From contig JAUYAU010000006.1 of assembly GCA_030693335.1 (NCBI GenBank), positions 1-64,000 on the forward strand: a stretch of 64,000 nt of DNA, written 5' to 3'. The DNA comes from Sulfuricurvum sp. Lineage in GTDB: Bacteria > Campylobacterota > Campylobacteria > Campylobacterales > Sulfurimonadaceae. The notes below the pieces were generated by a model. That model saw only the letters and a list, made by a program, of their open reading frames with translations. It did not search any database and was not told where the DNA came from. The translations under genes were made by a program, and so were the position numbers. How positions within the stretch are numbered: the stretch's first letter is position 1; every line of letters begins with the position of its first letter. Positions 1 to 10,045 of this stretch are shown here, piece after piece.

Positions 1-1
1 G

Positions 2-133
2 AAACTAAACCATAGACCTCGAAAAATACTTGGCTATAAAACTCCGCATGAAGTGTTCTTTGCTAAAATTGCACAATGGATTGATGACTCGAAGCTACAC
101 TATAAAAATAACGTTGTTGCACTTGATTGTTGA
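2..133 (+). mobile_element. IS30-family transposase, C-terminal 43 residues
   Basis: The reading frame is open from the window edge and ends at TGA 131-133. It contains an N-H-R-P-R-K-x-L-G-Y-x-T-P-x-E-V-F segment. This is the C-terminal signature of IS30-type DDE transposases, where the catalytic Glu and the ends of the core domain lie. The rest of the gene lies outside the window, so it cannot be said whether the element is intact. No terminal inverted repeat is evident in the 25 bases between the stop codon and the first tRNA. It faces the tRNA cluster tail to tail. Confidence 0.75.
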
Positions 134-158
134 ATGGGCGGAAGAAGAGTGTTAAATG

Positions 159-235
159 TGGCGCAGCCGACGAGACTCGAACTCGCGACCTCCTGCGTGA
201 CAGGCAGGCGTTCTAACCAACTGAACTACGGCTGC
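159..235 (-). tRNA. tRNA-Asp (GTC), copy 2
   Basis: A full cloverleaf is readable on the minus strand. It has a 7-bp acceptor stem GCAGCCG/CGGCTGC, anticodon loop CTGTCAC giving anticodon GTC, a GTTCGAGTC T-loop region and an encoded CCA end. The 77 bases are identical to the copy at 346-422. This is the promoter-distal gene of the six-gene cluster. Confidence 0.95.
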
Positions 236-247
236 ACAACTAAACAA

Positions 248-323
248 TGGTGGGAATTACAAGACTCGAACTTGTGACATCTACCTTGTAAGGGTAGCGC
301 TCTACCAACTGAGCTAAACTCCC
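248..323 (-). tRNA. tRNA-Val (TAC), copy 2
   Basis: The minus strand folds into a 76-base tRNA with acceptor GGGAGTT, anticodon loop CTTACAA (anticodon TAC) and encoded CCA. It is identical to the gene at 436-511. It lies 12 bases from the neighbouring tRNA-Asp, so the two are probably processed from one transcript. Confidence 0.95.
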
Positions 324-345
324 GAAGAGTAATAAAAAAATAAAA

Positions 346-422
346 TGGCGCAGCCGACGAGACTCGAACTCGCGACCTCCTGCGTGACAGGCAGGCGTTC
401 TAACCAACTGAACTACGGCTGC
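346..422 (-). tRNA. tRNA-Asp (GTC), copy 1
   Basis: Same 77-base sequence as 159-235, with anticodon GTC and encoded CCA. It is the upstream member of a duplicated Val-Asp pair in the leftward transcript. Confidence 0.95.
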
Positions 423-435
423 ACATTTTGACTAA

Positions 436-511
436 TGGTGGGAATTACAAGACTCGAACTTGTGACATCTACCTTGTAAGGGTAGCGCTCTACCAACTGA
501 GCTAAACTCCC
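436..511 (-). tRNA. tRNA-Val (TAC), copy 1
   Basis: Same 76-base sequence as 248-323, with anticodon TAC and encoded CCA. It lies 19 bases downstream of tRNA-Glu in the direction of transcription. Confidence 0.95.
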
Positions 512-530
512 ATGTCTGTTTACGAACAAA

Positions 531-606
531 TGGCGACCCCTAAAGGATTTGAACCTCTGTTCCTACCATGAAGTGATAGTGTCCTTGGCCACTAGACGAA
601 AGGGTC
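531..606 (-). tRNA. tRNA-Glu (TTC) with an abnormal anticodon loop
   Basis: The minus strand folds into a 76-base tRNA with acceptor GACCCTT/AGGGGTC, D-arm GTC/GAC, T-arm AGAGG/CCTTT with loop TTCAAAT, and encoded CCA. The anticodon stem is CTATC/GGTAG and the loop is ACTTCAT, giving anticodon TTC. Position 33 is C where U is nearly universal. A32 and U38 could pair and shrink the loop to five bases. Identity as tRNA-Glu also rests on overall similarity to other bacterial tRNA-Glu genes. Whether this is the only tRNA-Glu gene cannot be seen here. Confidence 0.85.
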
Positions 607-619
607 AATCGACTACACA

Positions 620-695
620 TGGTGTCCCGTGATGGATTCGAACCATCGACCCCTTCATTAAAAGTGAAATGCTCTACCAGCTGAGCTAACGGGAC
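620..695 (-). tRNA. tRNA-Lys (TTT)
   Basis: The minus strand gives a 76-base tRNA with acceptor GTCCCGT/ACGGGAC, anticodon loop CTTTTAA (anticodon TTT), T-loop TTCGAAT and encoded CCA. It is the first gene of the cluster, about 40 bases downstream of the promoter. Confidence 0.95.
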
Positions 696-734
696 CTCTT
701 CAATCATCATATAAACGGTGATTGGGAGGGCGAA

Positions 735-763
735 ATTATAGGGGAAATGAGCTTTATTGTCAA
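735..763 (-). promoter_or_regulatory. Consensus sigma-70 promoter of the tRNA cluster
   Basis: On the minus strand TTGACA (763-758) and TATAAT (740-735) are separated by exactly 17 bases. Both hexamers match consensus fully, as expected for a stable-RNA promoter. The start would fall roughly 30 bases before tRNA-Lys, and the transcript would run leftward through all six tRNAs. Confidence 0.85.
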
Positions 764-774
764 GCTAAAATGTC

Positions 775-1869
775 TCAATGGGCAAAAAACAATTCTCTGT
801 CGCTGTTAATAAGCATCTTGACGGCCATTAAAACGCTTTGTTCTTGAATGTATCGACGGTCTCCATGAAACATAAACCGCTCTGTGTGGACGGCTGTTTT
901 AGAGCGTGCGCTGATATAAACGGTTCCTACCGGTTTCGTATCGGTTCCTCCTGACGGTCCTGCTATTCCGCTTATTGCGAGAGCATAATCGGCATAGCTT
1001 ACATTCATGGCTCCCTCTGACATTTGATTGACCACATCTGCACTCACGGCACCATGCGTTTCGAGCGATTCATCGTCTACAGCGAGCCAATTGGCTTTGA
1101 GGACGTTATCGTAGGTGATTAATGACCCCTCATATATTGATGAAGCACCGCTGTGGGACGTAAAATAATAGGCAAGTAAACCACCGCTGCAACTCTCTGC
1201 GAAAGAAACTTTTTTGTTATTTTTATGGAGGCGTTCAATGATGAAGGAGGCTATGTCTCCTGCTGTAATAACTTTATGGCTCATAAGCCCCTTGGTGGAA
1301 GCGATAAATTGAGCGAGGTTACCGTGTTTGCGTGTGTGTATTTTGAGTTTGAGCCATCCATCAACCAACTCGCTGAACTCTAATCGTACATCAAAGGTTT
1401 GGGATAAGGGTTCCAGCAGGGTCTGAGCACTGGAAATATCTTCGTTAAAAATATGAATGACGGCATTGCGATGTTCATCTTCGATCAAGATTTGTGGAAG
1501 CGGTTTACCCTCGTGTGCTTGAATAACATTGATATCCGAAGAATTGTAGTTGAGTAAATAACTGCCGTTTTCCAAGATACTGGCACGTGAGGGGATGAGC
1601 ATTTGGTCTTTTAGGATTTGATTGTCTGCTGTAACGGTGCTTAACAGTTTCCCGACGATCGTAAAAGTACTTTTAGTAGTGATGATGATAACTTTTGATT
1701 CGTGCTTGAGGAGTTCTTCAAGATGGAGGAATAGCCCCTTGTCTGATTCGTCAAAATAAGAAATAGAATCAATCGCAGCAAGAGTTGATTTAAGTGTTCG
1801 TAAGATGTAGCGTTCGTATGCCTCGTTGAGGGTGAGTCGATTGCCGACAAAAATGATATCCCGTTTCAT
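775..1869 (-). CDS. CinA C-terminal-type protein (NMN deamidase family)
   Basis: The C-terminal part (about residues 210-355) is a CinA C-terminal domain with the A-E-S-C-S-G-G-L motif, G-S-L-I-T-Y-D and the S-G-I-A-G-P-x-G-G loop. Proteins with this domain hydrolyse nicotinamide mononucleotide to nicotinate mononucleotide in pyridine nucleotide salvage. The N-terminal ~200 residues are in the place of the MoaB/MogA-like CinA domain but lack recognisable binding motifs, so that half looks degenerate. The start at 1869 (MKRDIIFVG) is preferred over an upstream in-frame ATG, because it leaves room for a TATACT -10 box (1901-1896 on the minus strand). Translation from there gives 364 residues. 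The gene is divergent from ileS. Confidence 0.75.
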   Translation of the reverse strand: MKRDIIFVGNRLTLNEAYERYILRTLKSTLAAIDSISYFDESDKGLFLHLEELLKHESKVIIITTKSTFTIVGKLLSTVTADNQILKDQMLIPSRASILENGSYLLNYNSSDINVIQAHEGKPLPQILIEDEHRNAVIHIFNEDISSAQTLLEPLSQTFDVRLEFSELVDGWLKLKIHTRKHGNLAQFIASTKGLMSHKVITAGDIASFIIERLHKNNKKVSFAESCSGGLLAYYFTSHSGASSIYEGSLITYDNVLKANWLAVDDESLETHGAVSADVVNQMSEGAMNVSYADYALAISGIAGPSGGTDTKPVGTVYISARSKTAVHTERFMFHGDRRYIQEQSVLMAVKMLINSDRELFFAH

Positions 1870-1944
1870 GCTTTTTCCGGTAATAAATTTGGAACAGTAT
1901 AGCATAGCTGTCCATATGACAGCAAAAATTAATCCCCAAACCGC

Positions 1945-1950
1945 TATAAT
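1945..1950 (+). promoter_or_regulatory. Likely -10 element of the ileS operon
   Basis: A TATAAT hexamer lies 35 bases before the ileS start, in the divergent gap with the CinA-like gene. No good -35 box is visible at the right distance, which is common for sigma-70 promoters in Campylobacterota. Confidence 0.5.
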
Positions 1951-1984
1951 CTGCCACTTTTATACGCATATTTTAAGGGATGAG

Positions 1985-4744
1985 ATGGATTATAAAGATA
2001 CCCTCCTACTACCTCAAACACAGTTTCCGATGCGCGGAAATTTGGTTAATAATGAGCCGCAGCGCTATGCTGCGTGGATCGCCAAAGATGTTTATGGCAA
2101 GATGAAGACAAATCGCAAAGGTGCACCGACCTTTACCCTGCATGACGGTCCCCCTTATGCAAACGGACATACCCATATAGGTCATGCACTCAATAAAATT
2201 CTCAAAGACATTATTGTCAAATATAATTATTTTAACGGTAAATCTGTCCGTTTTACTCCGGGCTGGGATTGCCACGGTTTGCCAATCGAGCAGCAAGTCG
2301 AAAAAAAGCTGGGCGGAAAGCAGAAAAAAGAGCTTTTGAGCAAGGCAGAAGTGCGTAAGCTTTGCCGTGCGCATGCGAGTGAATTTGTGGATATTCAGCG
2401 TGAAGAATTCAAAAAGCTCGGGGTGATCGCAGACTGGGATAAGCCTTATTTGACCATGGACTATAAATTTGAAGCCAATATTTATCGCACACTGTGTTCT
2501 GTAGCGAAAAAAGGGCTCTTGATTGAGCGATCCAAGCCGGTTTACTGGAGCTGGGCTGAGCGTACAGCACTGGCAGAAGCCGAAGTCGAATACGAAGACA
2601 AAGAAGACTATTCGATTTATGTCGCGTTTGAGCTTTCCGATGAAGCAAAAATACGTGCAGGGATTGAAGGCAAAGCAGCAATGGTTATCTGGACGACGAC
2701 TCCGTGGACGTTACCAGCGAATACAGGTATATCTCTCAATCCTGAAGAGATCTATGTTCGCACAGGCGATGGCTACATCGTTGCAGAAAAACGGTACGAA
2801 GCGATGCTGGAAGAGGGTGTTTTCACAGGCGCCGTCGTGCAGAAAATCGAAGCGAAAAAACTGGAAAACCTGTATGCGATCAATCCTCTTAACGGTCGAG
2901 GTTCTCATCTCGTACTTGGCGAGCACGTTTTGATGGAAAACGGTTCAGGTTGTGTTCACACGGCACCGGGCCATGGTGAAGACGACTATCGCATCGGTTT
3001 GGTTTACAATCTCGAAGTAGTTATGCCGGTTGATGAAACGGGATGTTATGATAATACGATCGTCACCGAAAGATTGCTTCCGAATCCTGAAACCTTTGTA
3101 GGAACCCATATTTTCAAAGCCAATGAGCCGATTATTGAACTCTTAGGCGAGAGTGCACTAAAAGTGTCCAAATTTCGCCACTCGTATCCACATTGCTGGC
3201 GTTCACATACGCCTTTGATTTTTCGTGCAACGAAACAATGGTTTATCAGTGTCGATGGTACTCCTGATGGTGAATCCAAGACGCTTCGTGAAATCGCATT
3301 GGGCGAAGTAGCCAAAACCGCTTTCTATCCTGAAACAGGTCGTAATCGTCTCAATGCAATGGTTGAAAACCGTCCGGATTGGTGTATCTCCCGTCAACGT
3401 GACTGGGGTGTTCCGATCGCGCTTTTCCGTGTCAAAGAGACAGGTGAAGTGATTTTGGATGAGAAAGTACTCAATTTTATCGCTATGATCTTTGAGATGC
3501 GTGGAAGTGATGCATGGTATTCTATGAGTATCGCTGAGCTTCTTTATCCTGGATGTCCTCATAAAGCGGACGACTTGGAAAAAGTAACCGACATTTTGGA
3601 TGTATGGTTTGACAGCGGTTCGACATGGAATGCGGTACTCAAATCACGTAATTACGATGCGGGAACGTATCCGGCTGATCTTTATGTTGAAGGTTCAGAC
3701 CAGCATCGCGGTTGGTTTCAGTCATCACTTTTTTTAAGTACGGCAGTTGAACACATTGCACCGTATAAAGCACTTTTGACCCACGGATTTACCGTCGATG
3801 AAAAGGGCGAAAAAATGTCCAAGTCAAAAGGCAACGTTGTTGCACCTGACAGTGTTTTAAAAGAATATGGTTCTGAAATTTTACGCCTTTGGGTTGCGAT
3901 GAGCGATTATCAAGGGGATCTTAAAATTTCAGGCAATATCCTGAAGCAGACATCAGAGCAGTATCGAAAACTGCGTAATACCTTCCGTATTATGTTGGCA
4001 AATATCGATGGACTAGAATCTATCGTACCGTACAGTGAAATGGGTGAAATCGATAAATGGATCGTAGCAAAAGCCAAAGAGGTTTTTGATGAAACGCATA
4101 GATTGTTTGGCGAATATAATTTTGTTCACGGGATGAGCGGTTTGAATTATTTCATTGTGAATGAACTCAGCGGTGTTTACATCGATATTACCAAAGACCG
4201 TATGTATTGTGATGCTAAAGAGTCGATCGAACGTCGTTCAAGTCAGAGTGCTATGGCAATCATCGCCCGCTCGATGCTGGGACTTATTGCACCGATTTTG
4301 ACTTACACGGCCGATGAGATTTTTGAGAATGCTCCTGCGGTTATCAAAGGGGATGCAATCGATATTTTTGACATTACCTACAGCTCTATTGACCCAGTAG
4401 AAAGTGACTGGGACTATGCAATAGTGAGTGTTGTCCGTGAAAAGTTCAATGAAATCGTTGATGGATTGAAAAAAGAGAAAGTCATTAAAAACACGCTTGA
4501 ATTGGTTATTTCAACAAAATCAACGTGTGCGGCATCTGCTAAAAAAGAAGATATCGAAGAGTTTTTGGTTATCTCTAAATGGTGTGCATGCGAATTAAAT
4601 GATGTTTTAGGAAGCTTTGAAATAGCGGGTGATGCGTTTAACATAGCGCGGGCAACCAAAGCAAAATGTCCGCGTTGTTGGAAATACCACAGCGTAGACG
4701 AAGAGACAGTCTGTGAGCGTTGTGCATCAGTGGTGGGTGTATGA
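1985..4744 (+). CDS. ileS: Isoleucyl-tRNA synthetase
   Basis: This class I aminoacyl-tRNA synthetase charges tRNA-Ile in the cytoplasm. The 919-residue product has the HIGH signature at residues 64-67, the editing domain following it, the K-M-S-K-S loop near residue 610, and a C-terminal zinc ribbon with C-P-R-C ... C-E-R-C. The start MDYKD at 1985 is preceded by TAAGGGATGAG and gives a normal family length; the frame is open further upstream but without family similarity. It heads the long rightward operon, and its stop overlaps the next small ORF (ATGA). Confidence 0.97.
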   Translation: MDYKDTLLLPQTQFPMRGNLVNNEPQRYAAWIAKDVYGKMKTNRKGAPTFTLHDGPPYANGHTHIGHALNKILKDIIVKYNYFNGKSVRFTPGWDCHGLPIEQQVEKKLGGKQKKELLSKAEVRKLCRAHASEFVDIQREEFKKLGVIADWDKPYLTMDYKFEANIYRTLCSVAKKGLLIERSKPVYWSWAERTALAEAEVEYEDKEDYSIYVAFELSDEAKIRAGIEGKAAMVIWTTTPWTLPANTGISLNPEEIYVRTGDGYIVAEKRYEAMLEEGVFTGAVVQKIEAKKLENLYAINPLNGRGSHLVLGEHVLMENGSGCVHTAPGHGEDDYRIGLVYNLEVVMPVDETGCYDNTIVTERLLPNPETFVGTHIFKANEPIIELLGESALKVSKFRHSYPHCWRSHTPLIFRATKQWFISVDGTPDGESKTLREIALGEVAKTAFYPETGRNRLNAMVENRPDWCISRQRDWGVPIALFRVKETGEVILDEKVLNFIAMIFEMRGSDAWYSMSIAELLYPGCPHKADDLEKVTDILDVWFDSGSTWNAVLKSRNYDAGTYPADLYVEGSDQHRGWFQSSLFLSTAVEHIAPYKALLTHGFTVDEKGEKMSKSKGNVVAPDSVLKEYGSEILRLWVAMSDYQGDLKISGNILKQTSEQYRKLRNTFRIMLANIDGLESIVPYSEMGEIDKWIVAKAKEVFDETHRLFGEYNFVHGMSGLNYFIVNELSGVYIDITKDRMYCDAKESIERRSSQSAMAIIARSMLGLIAPILTYTADEIFENAPAVIKGDAIDIFDITYSSIDPVESDWDYAIVSVVREKFNEIVDGLKKEKVIKNTLELVISTKSTCAASAKKEDIEEFLVISKWCACELNDVLGSFEIAGDAFNIARATKAKCPRCWKYHSVDEETVCERCASVVGV

Positions 4745-4866
4745 TCGACGTTACGCAAAGTGTGCCAATGAGTTTTATTATTGAAACGATTGGCGTTATT
4801 TTCGCAGTTATAGCGGTTGGTATTTTAATGGTCAGATATGCAAAACGAACAAAGGAGAACAGATGA
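4741..4866 (+). CDS. 41-residue single-pass membrane protein between ileS and gatA
   Basis: The ATG overlaps the ileS stop (ATGA at 4741-4744), and the TGA at 4864-4866 overlaps the gatA start, so the frame is locked between two essential genes. The product has a short polar N-terminus (MIDVTQSVP), a hydrophobic helix of about 22 residues ([16 protein letters not shown]) and a basic tail ([10 protein letters not shown]). That predicts a single-pass inner-membrane protein with a cytoplasmic C-terminus. A GGTGGG sequence just upstream can serve as ribosome binding site. From memory, a small gene also lies between ileS and gatA in C. jejuni. Its function is not known to me. Confidence 0.7.
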   Translation: MIDVTQSVPMSFIIETIGVIFAVIAVGILMVRYAKRTKENR

Positions 4867-6203
4867 TTACCTTAAAAGAAGCGTTGAAGCTCTCTAAAGA
4901 GGAGATTGTTGCCCTCAAAGAAGAACTCAAAGAAAAAATTGCGGCGTATTCAGAGCTTAACGGTTACATTGATGTTGAAAACATCGGTGAGGGAATTCCC
5001 ATCGCGATCAAAGATAACATCCAAGTGCAGGGCTGGTCGGTAACGTCGGGATCGAACATTCTCAAAGGGTACATCGCACCCTATAATGCAACGGTTATTG
5101 AAAAACTTATTGAAAATGGATTGAGTCCCTTTGGCCGCACGAACATGGATGAATTTGCGATGGGTTCTACGACGGAGAGCAGCTGTTATGGTAAAACGCT
5201 TAACCCACGTAATCACAATTGTGTCCCAGGCGGAAGTTCAGGCGGATCGGCGGCGGTAGTTGCAGCAGGTTTGGCGATTGCGGCATTGGGAAGCGACACG
5301 GGCGGATCGATTCGTCAGCCTGCAGCGTTTTGCGGAATTGTCGGGATGAAACCGACTTATGGCCGTGTAAGCCGTTATGGTTTGGGTGCGTATGCAAGTT
5401 CTCTTGACCAAATCGGACCGATGACTCAAAATGTCGAAGATGCTGCGATTTTATATGACATGATTCAAGGGCACGATCCACGAGACTCTACCAGTGCCGA
5501 TCGTAATGACGGGATGGTTAGTGATAAATTGGATGCGAACGTCAAACTTAAAATTGCCATTGTTCCTGAATATGTCAAAGATGCTTCTTTGGATGTACGA
5601 AAAGCATATACAAAAGCAGTAGAAGCACTCAAAAACGCAGGGCACACGATCATCGAAAAAACACTGATGGATCCAAAGTACGATATTTCAGCCTATTATG
5701 TCACTGCAACGGCGGAAGCTACGACAAACCTTGCACGTTATGACGGTATTCGTTACGGAAACCGTGTTGAGGGTGATAATCTCAAAGATACTTTTTTACA
5801 AACGCGCTCACAGGGTTTTGGTCCTGAAGTACAGCGCCGTATTATGTTGGGGAACTTCGTTCTCTCCTCTGGATATTACGATGCGTATTATGTCAAGGCA
5901 CAAAAAGTACGCTCGTTGATCCAAGAAGAGTATAATAAGATTTTTGAAGAAGTAGATCTCATCTTGACTCCCGTAGCTCCTCGTACAGCGTATGAGTTTG
6001 GTGCTTTGAATGATCCTCTTGAGATGTATTTGAGCGATATTTATACAATTTCGGTCAACCTTGCTGGACTTCCGGCAATTTCGCTACCTGTCGATACGGC
6101 AGAAAATGGTATGCCTGTAGGGCTTCAGCTTATCGGTGCTGCGTATGCAGAACAAACTCTATTTAACGGGGCTTTGAGTCTCGAAAACCAATTGAAAGGA
6201 TAA
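4863..6203 (+). CDS. gatA: Aspartyl/glutamyl-tRNA amidotransferase subunit A
   Basis: GatA is the amidase subunit of GatCAB. It releases ammonia from glutamine to convert Glu-tRNA(Gln) and Asp-tRNA(Asn) to the amidated forms, which Campylobacterota need because they lack some direct synthetases. The 446-residue product carries the amidase-signature triad: Lys50 in G-I-P-I-A-I-K-D-N, the G-G-S-S-G-G-S loop, and the catalytic serine in [10 protein letters not shown] strong AAAGGAG lies eight bases before the ATG, inside the small upstream ORF. GatB and GatC are not in this window. Confidence 0.96.
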   Translation: MITLKEALKLSKEEIVALKEELKEKIAAYSELNGYIDVENIGEGIPIAIKDNIQVQGWSVTSGSNILKGYIAPYNATVIEKLIENGLSPFGRTNMDEFAMGSTTESSCYGKTLNPRNHNCVPGGSSGGSAAVVAAGLAIAALGSDTGGSIRQPAAFCGIVGMKPTYGRVSRYGLGAYASSLDQIGPMTQNVEDAAILYDMIQGHDPRDSTSADRNDGMVSDKLDANVKLKIAIVPEYVKDASLDVRKAYTKAVEALKNAGHTIIEKTLMDPKYDISAYYVTATAEATTNLARYDGIRYGNRVEGDNLKDTFLQTRSQGFGPEVQRRIMLGNFVLSSGYYDAYYVKAQKVRSLIQEEYNKIFEEVDLILTPVAPRTAYEFGALNDPLEMYLSDIYTISVNLAGLPAISLPVDTAENGMPVGLQLIGAAYAEQTLFNGALSLENQLKG

Positions 6204-7652
<1,449 letters not shown>

Positions 7653-7664
7653 AAAAGGAACAAC

Positions 7665-8936
7665 ATGCAATTACAAACAGAAGCACTCCACGCTGGCTAT
7701 GAAAAAGACGGTCAAAGAACGATGGCAGTACCTATGTACATGAGTACGGCATTCGATTTTGGGAGTACCGATTTTGCGGCGAGTAGTTTTAACCTAGAAC
7801 AAGGGACTGATAATGTCTATACTCGAGTAGGCAACCCCACAACAGCAGTTTTGGAAAAACGATTTGCCGTTTTAGAAGGTGGAAGCGGTGCATTGGCTGT
7901 AAGTAGTGGAATGAGTGCGATATTTTATAGCATTCTCAACGTCGCACAAGCGGGTGATAATATTGTAGTTGCCAATCAACTCTATGGCGGAACGGTCACT
8001 CTTTTTTCTCAAACATTAAAACGATTAGGGATTGAAGCTCGTTTCTTTGATATTCATTCACCTGATACCGTTGAAGGATTGGTGGATGATCACACCAAAT
8101 GTCTATTTTTTGAGAGCATTACGAATCCAAGTATCGATGTTCCAAATTTTGATTTATTGATCGCAATAGCAAACAAACATAATATTCTTACGATCGTTGA
8201 TAACACCGTTGCGACACCTATGTTATGTCAACCGTTATTATTGGGAGTGGATGTTATCGTTCACAGTGCAAGTAAATATACTACAGGGCAAGGGCTTGCA
8301 ATTGGCGGATTGATTGTAGAGCGAAAGAATCTTGCGGAAAAAATCAAAGGCAACCTTCGTTATCCCGATTTTAACATACCTGAAGTAAGTTATCATGGAT
8401 TAGTTTTTGCTGATTCTGTTGTGAGCGGTGTATTGTTTACCTTTAGAGCCAGAATGATATTGATGCGTGATACGGGTGCAGTCTTAAGTCCTTTTAATGC
8501 GTGGTTATTTATTCAAGGGGTTGAGACGTTGTCATTACGAATGAAACAACACTCTCAAAGTGCGTTAAGTATTGCTCAATGGCTTGAAAATCATCCTCGT
8601 ATAAAGAAAGTGAACTATCCGTTGCTTAAAAGTGATAAAAGCCACACCAATGCACAGAAATATCTGAGCAAAGGGGCGAGTGGATTGTTGAGTTTTGAAG
8701 TAGAAAACTTTGAAATGGCAAAAAAAGTTCTGGATAATGTTAATATCTTCTCTATCGTAGCTAATATCGGAGACAGTAAATCGATCATCAACCATTCTGC
8801 CTCTACAACACATCAGCAACTAAGTCCAGATGAGTTAAAAAAAGCAGGTGTGAGTGAAGGTTTGATCCGTTTAAGTGTAGGATTAGAAGATTGTGACGAT
8901 TTAATTGCTGACTTGAAACAGGCATTGGACGCGTAA
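7665..8936 (+). CDS. metY: O-acetylhomoserine sulfhydrylase (PLP-dependent)
   Basis: This Cys/Met-metabolism PLP enzyme makes homocysteine from O-acetylhomoserine and sulfide. The 423-residue length and the pattern L-H-A-G-Y near the N-terminus fit MetY rather than the shorter cystathionine synthase. The PLP lysine is Lys204 in S-A-S-K-Y-T-T-G. The metX gene follows directly, and MetX makes its substrate, which strongly supports the assignment. An AAAGGAA ribosome binding site precedes the ATG. Confidence 0.93.
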   Translation: MQLQTEALHAGYEKDGQRTMAVPMYMSTAFDFGSTDFAASSFNLEQGTDNVYTRVGNPTTAVLEKRFAVLEGGSGALAVSSGMSAIFYSILNVAQAGDNIVVANQLYGGTVTLFSQTLKRLGIEARFFDIHSPDTVEGLVDDHTKCLFFESITNPSIDVPNFDLLIAIANKHNILTIVDNTVATPMLCQPLLLGVDVIVHSASKYTTGQGLAIGGLIVERKNLAEKIKGNLRYPDFNIPEVSYHGLVFADSVVSGVLFTFRARMILMRDTGAVLSPFNAWLFIQGVETLSLRMKQHSQSALSIAQWLENHPRIKKVNYPLLKSDKSHTNAQKYLSKGASGLLSFEVENFEMAKKVLDNVNIFSIVANIGDSKSIINHSASTTHQQLSPDELKKAGVSEGLIRLSVGLEDCDDLIADLKQALDA

Positions 8937-8944
8937 AGAGACCT

Positions 8945-10045
8945 ATGCTAAATCTCCAAACAAAAACGGAACATTTTACAAACCCTCTGTATTTGGAGAG
9001 CGGGCGTATTTTAGAACCTTACGATATTGTTTATGAAACGTACGGTGAGCTAAACGAAGCAAAAGACAACGTGATCGTTGTCTGTCATGCTCTGACGGGT
9101 TCGCATCATGCTGCAGGGACCTATGAAGGTGACAATAAGCACGGATGGTGGGATGGTTTGATAGGTCAGGGAAAAGCGATTGATACCGACCGTTTTTTCG
9201 TGATTTGTGCCAATGTCATCGGGAGCTGTTTTGGTTCAACAGGTCCTATGTCTGCGCATTACCCGTATAATGAACCGTATCGCTATAAATTTCCGGTAGT
9301 GAGTATTTTAGATATGGTTAAAGCACAACGAATACTGTTTGACCGTTTGGGTATTCATGAAGTGCACGCTATTATCGGAGGATCGATGGGAGGGATGCAG
9401 GCATTGGCCTTTGGTGTCTTTTTCCCTAATTTTGCAAAAAAAATCATTGCCATGGCGACCACACATGCTACACAAGCCTGGGCAATTGCTTTTAACAAAG
9501 TAGCCCAAGAAGCTATACTTAAAGATCCTGAGTTTAAAAATGGATACTATGATCCAAAATCCATCCAAGAAAATGGTCTCAGCGGGATGGCAATCGGACG
9601 TATGGCTGGACATATAAGCTTTCTATCGCCTCAGTCAATGGAACGAAAATTTGGACGTGAGTACAAGCGGACGGATGGTTTATTTGAATTGTTCGGAAAG
9701 TTTCAGGTGGAATCGTATTTAGAGTACAATGGATATAATTTTACAAAGTGGTTTGATCCGTTGTCGTATTTATACATTACCAAAGCCATTAACATACATG
9801 ATCTCTCCAGAGGGTTTGACTCGTTGGAAGAAGCTTTAGACAAAATTGTGTCTGAACTGTATTTGGTGGGATTTGAAAAAGATTTTCTCTTTTTGCCCTC
9901 AGAAATGGAGCATATTGCAACAACAATGAGAGCATGCGGAAAAGAAAATGTGGATTATGTTGAGATACAAAGTGATTATGGGCATGATGCTTTTTTAGTT
10001 GAAATTGATAAAATTGATCAGTATGTAAGGGATGCACTATGTTAG
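8945..10045 (+). CDS. metX: Homoserine O-acetyltransferase
   Basis: MetX transfers acetyl from acetyl-CoA to homoserine and feeds MetY. The 366-residue alpha/beta-hydrolase fold protein has the nucleophile elbow G-G-S-M-G-G-M-Q with Ser147, the early G-x-x-x-x-x-C-H-A-L-T-G-S-H-H segment, and the catalytic His347 in Y-G-H-D-A-F-L. The C-terminus overlaps xseB by seven bases. An acetyl rather than succinyl donor is inferred from family similarity only. Confidence 0.95.
   Translation: MLNLQTKTEHFTNPLYLESGRILEPYDIVYETYGELNEAKDNVIVVCHALTGSHHAAGTYEGDNKHGWWDGLIGQGKAIDTDRFFVICANVIGSCFGSTGPMSAHYPYNEPYRYKFPVVSILDMVKAQRILFDRLGIHEVHAIIGGSMGGMQALAFGVFFPNFAKKIIAMATTHATQAWAIAFNKVAQEAILKDPEFKNGYYDPKSIQENGLSGMAIGRMAGHISFLSPQSMERKFGREYKRTDGLFELFGKFQVESYLEYNGYNFTKWFDPLSYLYITKAINIHDLSRGFDSLEEALDKIVSELYLVGFEKDFLFLPSEMEHIATTMRACGKENVDYVEIQSDYGHDAFLVEIDKIDQYVRDALC

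Larger units (their letters stand above)
159..511. repeat. Tandem duplication of the tRNA-Asp/tRNA-Val pair
   Basis: The Asp gene recurs at an offset of 187 bases and the Val gene at 188 bases, each identical to its partner. The short spacers (236-247 against 423-435) differ. The tRNA genes therefore look conserved or gene-converted while the spacers have drifted. Confidence 0.9.

Noticed and set aside
1826-1984. Upstream extension of ileS
   Set aside because: It lies inside the divergent promoter region and has no similarity to the synthetase; the start at 1985 has a ribosome binding site and the normal N-terminus.
2009-2374. Long minus-strand frames inside ileS and other core genes
   Set aside because: They have no ribosome binding sites or plausible protein features, and are shadows of the strongly coding plus strand.
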